A stretch of 7,632 nucleotides of DNA from Chlorobiota bacterium (GTDB taxonomy: Bacteria; Bacteroidota; Bacteroidia; Bacteroidales; F082), in the NCBI GenBank assembly GCA_030619415.1, contig JAUXBM010000076.1:1-7632 (forward strand), written 5' to 3'. The notes under the pieces were generated by a model. That model was not told the origin of the DNA, ran no database searches, and was given only the letters and a program-made list of their open reading frames with translations. Made by a program: the position numbers and the translations under genes. The number at the start of each line of letters is the position of its first letter. Within the stretch, counting starts at the first letter, position 1. Below are positions 1 to 5,088 of this stretch, piece by piece.

Positions 1-719
1 GGGAGCCCTGCAAAATGTTTGATGAAAAAGAAGCTCATCCGGTTATTCCCAATGCTCAGTAAATTGGCCAGTTGAGTAATTAAACCGTAATTGAAAACCT
101 TCTTTACGGTATCAAACCAGCCTTTTAATATCCATTTGCCCGATTTGAAGACAACTGTCACAAAACCCATAAGAGCAGCTATTCCGTAAGAAAAATACAT
201 GGCTATGAGATATGCCTCTACGCTCTGGTTCAGATCGATAAAGATGAGGTATGAAAAAACAGCAAGAAATACAGAAATCTGAATAGTAAAAATAACATTG
301 TAAGCAGCAATGCGCGATTTACCGATCAATAAATTATAATGAATCCACATCAGCGATCCAAAAGCTGACAGCGCCAGAACATGGTAAAAATAGCCTTCCG
401 GAACGATCGTGCCAAACAAAGCCGGGAAGTAGGTGAGGCCGGTTAAACCGATGATATAATATGCTAACAGCACGACCAGCACAAAAACATAAGCAGGCAA
501 TAACAGCTGTGCAATGTTTGCCCTTGAGGCAAAATAAACCATCGAGCTGCCTGCCACCAGGTCAACCGACAATTGGATGATAGTAATATCAACAAGGATG
601 ATCCCTATAATCCCCAGCCCTTCACTACCAATTTTATTGGTGATCATAAGCAGGATGACCAGGTTGAAAACTGCATTCAAAATGCGGGTGCCGGTTGTAC
701 CGATGATTTTTTTCAGCAT
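1..719 (-). CDS. Polysaccharide flippase-like multi-pass membrane protein (Wzx/MOP type), N-terminal part, cut by left edge
   Basis: This is an open frame of 239 codons read on the minus strand from an ATG at 719-717 and running off the window. The predicted protein is very hydrophobic. Likely membrane segments lie near residues 13-30, 35-57, 70-92, 112-133, 139-161 and 167-191, and another begins about 212. The stretch at 208-232 (FNYGLITQLANLLSIGNNR, then MSFFFI) resembles the mid-protein repeat start of O-antigen and teichoic-acid flippases, where a Gly-Leu helix is followed by a conserved Arg and a hydrophobic run. Family members flip undecaprenyl-diphosphate-linked oligosaccharides across the inner membrane and are usually 400-500 residues, so about half is missing here. 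The start is supported by a TAnnTTTG box 17 bases upstream. The divergent methyltransferase and glycosyltransferase genes support a role in surface polysaccharide export. The substrate cannot be read from the sequence, and another MATE-like transporter is possible. Confidence 0.75.
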   Translation of the reverse strand, partial: MLKKIIGTTGTRILNAVFNLVILLMITNKIGSEGLGIIGIILVDITIIQLSVDLVAGSSMVYFASRANIAQLLLPAYVFVLVVLLAYYIIGLTGLTYFPALFGTIVPEGYFYHVLALSAFGSLMWIHYNLLIGKSRIAAYNVIFTIQISVFLAVFSYLIFIDLNQSVEAYLIAMYFSYGIAALMGFVTVVFKSGKWILKGWFDTVKKVFNYGLITQLANLLSIGNNRMSFFFIKHFAGL

Positions 720-735
720 AGGATAGTCGCTTCCA

Positions 736-743
736 CAAAAGTA
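736..743 (-). promoter_or_regulatory. Bacteroidetes -7 promoter box (TACTTTTG) for the flippase gene
   Basis: Read on the minus strand this is TACTTTTG, a full match to TAnnTTTG. It ends 16 bases before the flippase ATG, which would give a very short leader. A TTTG lies upstream, but 26 bases away, longer than the usual 17-23, so the -33 element is weak. No Shine-Dalgarno sequence is seen before the ATG. Confidence 0.5.
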
Positions 744-842
744 AAATTAAAAATACAGCACATCCATAACAAACGAAAGTGAGGGTATTTTATGCTATGG
801 AACTTAAGAGTACTTCGAGAATAATCTTTTGGTAGCTATTCA

Positions 843-876
843 TATCTTTGATGGATTATAAACAACCGCACTTTTG
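843..876 (+). promoter_or_regulatory. Candidate promoter of the methyltransferase gene
   Basis: Two readings are possible. TATCTTTG at 843-850 matches TAnnTTTG exactly but has no TTG at the right distance upstream. Alternatively its TTTG (847-850) serves as the -33 element, followed after 18 bases by CACTTTTG (869-876), a one-base variant of the -7 box ending seven bases before the ATG at 884. The second reading has the better spacing. Together with the minus-strand box at 736-743 it makes 720-883 a divergent promoter region. Confidence 0.4.
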
Positions 877-883
877 CAAGTAA

Positions 884-1666
884 ATGAAGCCAGGCAACGA
901 ATTAACCGAGCAGAAACATTGGGATGATTACTGGGACTCGATCGGGTTACCGGTCAGTATTAAAAAGTCAAAAGACAATTTGCTTCTCAATGAGGAGTTA
1001 AAAATCTTTGATAAATATCTTCCTGCAGGGCCATTATCAGTGCTTGAAATTGGCGGTGCCCCCGGACAGTACCTCGCCTATATGTACAATCAATACGGGT
1101 ACGATATTCATTGTTTGGATTATTCGCCCATCGGCTGCCAAAAAACAAAGGAAAATTTTAAGCTTCTAAATATTCCTGTAAAAGTGTACCAAAAAGATAT
1201 TTTTTCCGATCAACACGACCTGCCAATGTTTGATGTGGTATTTTCGATGGGTTTGATAGAACATTTTGAGGATGTGCCTGATATTGTGAAAAGACACCTT
1301 GACTTACTGAAACCGGGCGGTTTACTGCTGCTTGGTTTGCCAAATTTTAGAGGAATCAATAAATTATTTTTAAAAAGACTTGCTCCCGAATTGCTGTCAA
1401 AGCACAACTTGCACACAATGGATACCAGGACATGGAACAAATTTGAAACTGAATTCAACATGGAAACCATATTCAAAGGTTATGTGGGTGGTTTTGAGCC
1501 TATGACATTTATGATGCGTGAAAAGAAATCTTTTATCAACAATCTTCTTTTTCTAAAAGCAAGAGTGCTGAATAAGCTATTTCATAAAAATTTGCGATTT
1601 CTCAGGAAGTACAATTCAAGGTTTTTCAGTGGATATATTTTGGGGATTTACAGAAAACTTCAATAA
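884..1666 (+). CDS. Class I SAM-dependent methyltransferase, probably in surface glycan synthesis
   Basis: This 260-residue cytosolic protein has the Rossmann methyltransferase signature. Motif I is at 53-63 (VLEIGGAPGQY), where SAM would bind. An acidic residue ends the second strand (HCLD, Asp79). Motif II is FDVVFSMGLIEHF at 116-128, with the Glu-His pair typical of the UbiG/Methyltransf_11 and Methyltransf_23 groups. LKPGG at 142-146 leads into the next strand, followed by LPN. Motif I reads GGAPG instead of the common GCGxG but keeps the acidic residue and the loop glycines, so SAM binding is plausible. The last 45 residues are rich in Lys, Arg and aromatic residues and could form an amphipathic, membrane-associating tail. 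The acceptor is unknown. Neighbours (flippase, glycosyltransferase) suggest a sugar or lipid-linked glycan, but small-molecule methylation cannot be excluded. The ATG lies just after promoter-like sequence and has no ribosome-binding motif. Confidence 0.8.
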   Translation: MKPGNELTEQKHWDDYWDSIGLPVSIKKSKDNLLLNEELKIFDKYLPAGPLSVLEIGGAPGQYLAYMYNQYGYDIHCLDYSPIGCQKTKENFKLLNIPVKVYQKDIFSDQHDLPMFDVVFSMGLIEHFEDVPDIVKRHLDLLKPGGLLLLGLPNFRGINKLFLKRLAPELLSKHNLHTMDTRTWNKFETEFNMETIFKGYVGGFEPMTFMMREKKSFINNLLFLKARVLNKLFHKNLRFLRKYNSRFFSGYILGIYRKLQ

Positions 1667-1702
1667 CCCCGGACTTCAATCCGGGGTACGGGGCCCGGGT
1701 TA
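1664..1702. repeat. GC-rich palindrome overlapping the methyltransferase stop codon (REP-like)
   Basis: Seven bases at 1667-1673 (CCCCGGA) pair perfectly with 1680-1686 (TCCGGGG) across a six-base loop, and A1666/T1687 extends the stem to eight. A second GC block, 1689-1699, contains the overlapping palindromes GGGCCC and CCCGGG. TAACCC at 1664-1669 is complementary to GGGTTA at 1697-1702, giving an alternative outer stem that includes the stop codon. The block is strikingly GC-rich between AT-rich flanks. No T-run follows, so it is not a standard intrinsic terminator. It may stabilise the mRNA 3' end or be a copy of a dispersed repeat. Copy number cannot be seen here. Confidence 0.55.
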
Positions 1703-1758
1703 TAAAATTGATACCCAATAAAACAGCGTAGTTCACGTTAACAAAGCCAATTAAATTT

Positions 1759-1766
1759 TAATTTTG
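1759..1766 (+). promoter_or_regulatory. Bacteroidetes -7 promoter box (TAATTTTG) for the glycosyltransferase fusion gene
   Basis: TAATTTTG matches TAnnTTTG exactly and ends 18 bases before the ATG at 1785. Its last three bases form the TTG at 1764, which could be mistaken for a start codon adding seven residues. No clear TTG is found 17-23 bases upstream; the closest is GTTA at 1737-1740. This box is a reason to prefer the ATG start. Confidence 0.5.
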
Positions 1767-1784
1767 AGCTCTCGTGTCCGGCCA

Positions 1785-3746
1785 ATGAAATTATCCGTCA
1801 TCATAGTTAATTACAACGTTGAGTATTTCCTCGAGCAATGTTTGTATTCGGTTCGTAAAGCCATGCAGCATGTTGATGGGGAAGTATTTGTGGTGGATAA
1901 TAATTCAACCGATGGCTCGAACCGGATGGTGCAGCGCAAATTTCCTGAAGTTCACCTTGTTGAAAATAAAGAGAATCTTGGGTTCTCCAAGGCCAATAAC
2001 CAGGGTATAAGGATGTCGGAAGGGGAATATGTATTGCTGCTCAACCCTGATACGGTGGTTGAAGATGATACTTTTTCCAGTATCGTCCAATTTATGGACG
2101 ACCATCCTGATGCAGGTGCGTTGGGTGTAAAAATGGTAGATGGAGCAGGAAATTTCCTTCCTGAATCAAAACGGGGACTGCCCACACCGGGTACGGCGTT
2201 TTATAAAATAACCGGTATCTCCAAACTCTTCCCAAAATCAAAACGGTTCAACAAATACCACCTTGGCTTCCTCGATGAGAACGAAACCCATGAAGTAGAA
2301 ATATTGGCCGGTGCCTTTATGTTGCTCAGAAAAACGGTGCTTGATGAAATTGGCCTGCTTGACGAAACCTTTTTTATGTACGGTGAGGACATCGATCTTT
2401 CATATCGCGTGATAAAAGCGGGTTACAAAAATTATTATTTCCCGAAAACACGGATTATACATTACAAAGGCGAGAGTACCAAAAAGAGCAGCGTAAATTA
2501 TGTGCTGGTTTTCTACAATGCCATGGTGATTTTTGCCAAAAAACATTTTAGCAACAAAAATGCCTGGCTCTTCTCCAATCTCATAAATCTTGCTATTTAT
2601 TTCAGGGCATTTATTGCGATTCTTTCGCGGTTTTGGGAAAAGTTGGTTTTACCGCTCATCGATGCCGCAACACTTTTTGGGGCATTTCTTCTTGTTGTCG
2701 AGATTTGGGGACGCGAAGTCATTTACCCGGAAGGGGGTACTTTTCCACACGTTTTTTATTACTATGTAATGCCTTCATACATCATTATCTGGCTCTTGTC
2801 GGTTTATTTTAGCGGTGGTTACGACAGGCCGGTCCGGATACGTAAATCATTGGTTGGCTTACTCGCGGGTACAACGATTATTTTGGTGCTTTATGCGCTC
2901 ATGCCCGAATCGTTGCGCTTTTCGCGTGCTTTGATATTGCTTGGAACAGCTTTGGGTCTTGCAATTCTGCCAATCATCCGGCTGGTACTCTACTGGCTTA
3001 AAGTACCGTGGGTTCAACTGGGTGAAATACAAAACCACCGATTTTTAATTATTGGCGATAAAAATGAAGTGCTCAGGGTTTCTGAGTTGTTGGATTCCTC
3101 ATTTATCAAACCCGATTTTATCGGGATGGTCAGCAATGATGAAAAGCTTGAGAAGGAAGATGAATTTATCGGGAGTATATCACAGGTCATCGACATCATC
3201 AGTATTTATAACATTGATGAGGTTATTTTCTGCTCAAAGAATATTCCGCACCAGACAATCATCGACAAGATGACGGAGTGGAAAAAGGCACAGGTTGACT
3301 ACAAAATCGCCCCCGAGGATAGCCTGTCCATTATCGGCAGTAATTCCATTCATACGCGTGGCGACCTTTACACCGTGGATATAAACGCTGTTGATAGACC
3401 TGCAAACCGCCGCAACAAGCGCGTGCTGGACGTGCTGCTGAGCTTGTTAATGATCCCTCTGCTGCCGGTAATGTTATTGATGCAAAAGAAACCGGGTAAT
3501 TATTTTGTAAATATCTTCAGGGTATTGTTCGGCGCTAAAAGCTGGGTAGGCTACTATCCGCTGGATGACAGTGTTGAACACCTTCCAAAAATAAAAAATG
3601 GGGTGCTTAATCCTGTGGATAGTATGAAGGTGAAAGAGCAGGATATTATGACGATCACTAATTTAAATATACTTTATGCGCGCGATTACAATGTGTGGAA
3701 AGACTTGAATATTGTACTATTTGCATTCAGGAATCTGGGAAATTAA
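1785..3746 (+). CDS. Family 2 glycosyltransferase fused to a membrane module and a degenerate polyprenyl-phosphate sugar transferase domain
   Basis: The protein has 653 residues counted from the ATG. Residues 1-240 form a GT-A fold family 2 glycosyltransferase of the rhamnosyltransferase-like group: VIIVNYN (5-11), VVDNNSTDGS (36-45), LLNPD with metal-site Asp89, and GEDIDLSYR (200-208) followed by IIHYKGEST (224-232). About four membrane helices follow (roughly 286-307, 322-342, 356-374, 382-404). Residues 418-535 look like the nucleotide-binding-like domain that precedes catalytic domains in WbaP/WcaJ proteins, with a degraded glycine loop (IIGDKNE). Residues 544-566 (start NKRVLDVLLSLL) match the membrane helix of bacterial sugar transferases. 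VLFGAKSWVGYYP (580-592) matches their conserved end (VLkGdMSlVGpRP), and YARDYNVWKDLNIVL (631-645) their C-terminus. The roughly 80-90 residues normally between helix and end motif, with the KFR motif and the catalytic Asp-Glu, are absent. I infer an active, membrane-anchored glycosyltransferase with an inactive phosphosugar transferase part. The donor sugar is unknown. Confidence 0.8.
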   Translation: MKLSVIIVNYNVEYFLEQCLYSVRKAMQHVDGEVFVVDNNSTDGSNRMVQRKFPEVHLVENKENLGFSKANNQGIRMSEGEYVLLLNPDTVVEDDTFSSIVQFMDDHPDAGALGVKMVDGAGNFLPESKRGLPTPGTAFYKITGISKLFPKSKRFNKYHLGFLDENETHEVEILAGAFMLLRKTVLDEIGLLDETFFMYGEDIDLSYRVIKAGYKNYYFPKTRIIHYKGESTKKSSVNYVLVFYNAMVIFAKKHFSNKNAWLFSNLINLAIYFRAFIAILSRFWEKLVLPLIDAATLFGAFLLVVEIWGREVIYPEGGTFPHVFYYYVMPSYIIIWLLSVYFSGGYDRPVRIRKSLVGLLAGTTIILVLYALMPESLRFSRALILLGTALGLAILPIIRLVLYWLKVPWVQLGEIQNHRFLIIGDKNEVLRVSELLDSSFIKPDFIGMVSNDEKLEKEDEFIGSISQVIDIISIYNIDEVIFCSKNIPHQTIIDKMTEWKKAQVDYKIAPEDSLSIIGSNSIHTRGDLYTVDINAVDRPANRRNKRVLDVLLSLLMIPLLPVMLLMQKKPGNYFVNIFRVLFGAKSWVGYYPLDDSVEHLPKIKNGVLNPVDSMKVKEQDIMTITNLNILYARDYNVWKDLNIVLFAFRNLGN

Positions 3747-3806
3747 TATCCTGAAACTGGCACGGTTGTTGATTTTTTTGTTGAGAGAATCCAAAACAAT
3801 CATATT

Positions 3807-4049
3807 ATGAAAAAGATCTTTTTTGTTTTGTTGGTAGCGCTTGTTATCATCCCGTCTTGTAAAAAAGATGAACCGGTACCCAGTAATTTACCATGCACTC
3901 CCTACGCACCGGAAAGAGAATTTTATTTTACAGGAGTAGTCCTTGAAGAATGCAGGTGCCTGCAAGAGGGTCAGTATCATTATCAAGCCAGCAAAACCGA
4001 AATAAAAAATTACCTTTGTGCTCTGAAAACTAAACAGACAGTTCATTAA
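3807..4049 (+). CDS. Small cysteine-rich lipoprotein of unknown function
   Basis: The 80-residue product starts with a typical lipoprotein signal: two Lys, a hydrophobic core (residues 4-15) and a PSC lipobox with Cys18 as the lipidation site. The mature part begins Cys-Lys-Lys-Asp-Glu. A Lys followed by two acidic residues just after the Cys resembles the lipoprotein export signal described in Capnocytophaga and other Bacteroidetes, so surface exposure is possible (inference). The remaining 62 residues contain Cys30, Cys49, Cys51 and Cys71, enough for two disulfides or a small metal site, and no domain I recognise. It lies 60 bases after the glycosyltransferase fusion and 15 bases before nusB. 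A co-transcript with nusB is possible, but no shared function is evident. The ATG follows A-rich sequence without a Shine-Dalgarno motif. The signal peptide argues that this is a real gene despite its size. Confidence 0.65.
   Translation: MKKIFFVLLVALVIIPSCKKDEPVPSNLPCTPYAPEREFYFTGVVLEECRCLQEGQYHYQASKTEIKNYLCALKTKQTVH
4011..4018 (+). promoter_or_regulatory. Possible internal -7 box (TACCTTTG) for nusB
   Basis: TACCTTTG matches TAnnTTTG and lies inside the 3' end of the lipoprotein gene, 46 bases before the nusB ATG. No TTG is present at the proper distance upstream. The match may be chance within coding sequence. Confidence 0.25.
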
Positions 4050-4064
4050 AATTCAGCTGCATTT

Positions 4065-5024
4065 ATGTTATACCGCAGGCATTTGAGGATTAAAGTATTA
4101 CAGGCACTTTATACATGGTACACTACCGGTTCGGATGATCTGACCAACGGCGAAAAACTACTCCTTCAAAGCGTCAATAAACTTTACGAACTTTTTATTT
4201 ACCAACTTTCTTTTCTAGTTGAGGTTAAGCGCTTTGCCGAGATGAGGATGGAGGAAAATAAATCTAAATTTTATCCAACCGAAGATGATTTGGATCCGAA
4301 CACGAAGTTTGTTAACAATAAGGTGATCAAATTACTGGAAGAAAACCTTGATTTCCAGAGGAAAGAGTCAGCTTACAAAATTAATTGGGCTGATGAAACC
4401 GACATAGTCCGCAAGTTTTATGGCAACCTCAAAAACAAAGATCTTTATGCGCAGTACATGAGTGACAAGCGCTCGACATTTGAATTGGATAAAAAATTAT
4501 TTGTAAAGATTGTGGATCAACTGCTACCCGGTTTTGACTTGTTGAAATCCTTTTACGAAGAGAAAAGTGTTTATTTTACTGATGGGTACGACCTGGTAAT
4601 TTTGCTTCTTATCAAATATTTCGACACGGTTGAACCGGACTTTACGGAAAATACGGCACTTCCGGGTATCTTTAAACCTTCTGTTCGGGAAAATGATGAA
4701 GACCAGGACTTTTTGAAGGAATTGTATCGAAAAACAATTCTTCAGGATGCTGAGACAACAGAGATCATCAAGGCAAAAACGATTAACTGGGAATATGATC
4801 GCATTCCGCTAATGGACATCATTTTGTTGAAAATGGCTATTGTCGAATTGAAGGAAATGGAAACAGTTCCTGTAAAAGTGACATTGAACGAATACATTGA
4901 ACTAGCCCGGTATTTTAGTTCGGCAAAAAGCAAAACATTTGTCAATGGTGTACTCGACAAACTGATCCGTGAATTTAAGGAAGAGGGAAAAATCAAGAAA
5001 GTTGGCCGGGGTCTGATCGGCTAG
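4065..5024 (+). CDS. nusB: Transcription antitermination factor NusB (long Bacteroidetes form)
   Basis: NusB binds the boxA element of nascent RNA together with NusE (ribosomal protein S10) and helps RNA polymerase read through rRNA operons. The family signature is clear at both ends. The N-terminal RRHLRIKVLQALYTW (4-18) corresponds to the RNA-binding first helix. At the C-terminus, DRIPLMDIILLKMAIVEL (245-262) and VTLNEYIELARYF with SSAKSKTFVNGVLDKL (272-300) match the most conserved NusB core. The protein has 319 residues against about 140 in E. coli. The extra length is a mostly helical, charged segment between the N-terminal helices and the C-terminal core (roughly 50-225). A long form of this kind is usual in Bacteroidetes. 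The ATG at 4065 places the basic Arg-rich helix right at the N-terminus, as in other NusB proteins, and there is no upstream alternative. The upstream lipoprotein gene ends 15 bases before. Confidence 0.93.
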   Translation: MLYRRHLRIKVLQALYTWYTTGSDDLTNGEKLLLQSVNKLYELFIYQLSFLVEVKRFAEMRMEENKSKFYPTEDDLDPNTKFVNNKVIKLLEENLDFQRKESAYKINWADETDIVRKFYGNLKNKDLYAQYMSDKRSTFELDKKLFVKIVDQLLPGFDLLKSFYEEKSVYFTDGYDLVILLLIKYFDTVEPDFTENTALPGIFKPSVRENDEDQDFLKELYRKTILQDAETTEIIKAKTINWEYDRIPLMDIILLKMAIVELKEMETVPVKVTLNEYIELARYFSSAKSKTFVNGVLDKLIREFKEEGKIKKVGRGLIG

Positions 5025-5030
5025 AATTTT

Positions 5031-5038
5031 TAAATTTG
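5031..5038 (+). promoter_or_regulatory. Bacteroidetes -7 promoter box (TAAATTTG) for the aconitase gene
   Basis: TAAATTTG matches TAnnTTTG and begins six bases after the nusB stop, leaving a leader of roughly 40 bases before the aconitase ATG. A TTG at 5002-5004 lies 26 bases upstream, longer than the usual spacing. The box suggests that aconitase is transcribed independently of nusB. Confidence 0.45.
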
Positions 5039-5061
5039 CAATTCCCGTATTTTCGCTTTTG

Positions 5062-5075
5062 ACTTTAAACTTTAA
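5062..5075 (+). repeat. Short tandem repeat (2 x ACTTTAA) in the aconitase leader
   Basis: ACTTTAA occurs twice in direct succession, 13 bases before the aconitase ATG, in AT-rich, probably unstructured leader sequence. It could help keep the start accessible to ribosomes, but it may be only low-complexity sequence. Confidence 0.3.
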
Positions 5076-5088
5076 ACACCAAACATAA

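Noticed and set aside
573..782. 69-codon plus-strand frame opposite the flippase start
   Set aside because: It lies antisense to the clear membrane-protein frame, is low in recognisable structure and covers the divergent promoter region. It is a shadow frame.
1210..1476. 88-codon minus-strand frame inside the methyltransferase gene
   Set aside because: It is antisense to conserved methyltransferase motifs, and no promoter or signal supports it.
3747..3806. Promoter search before the small lipoprotein gene
   Set aside because: The run GATTTTTTTG resembles a -7 box, but the A is not at the required distance from TTTG, so it does not match TAnnTTTG.
5003..5030. Possible intrinsic terminator at the nusB stop (TGGCCG pairing with CGGCTA, then TTTTT)
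   Set aside because: The stem is six pairs with a G-U wobble and a nine-base loop, and the T-run is short and separated. It also overlaps the aconitase promoter box. Too weak to call.
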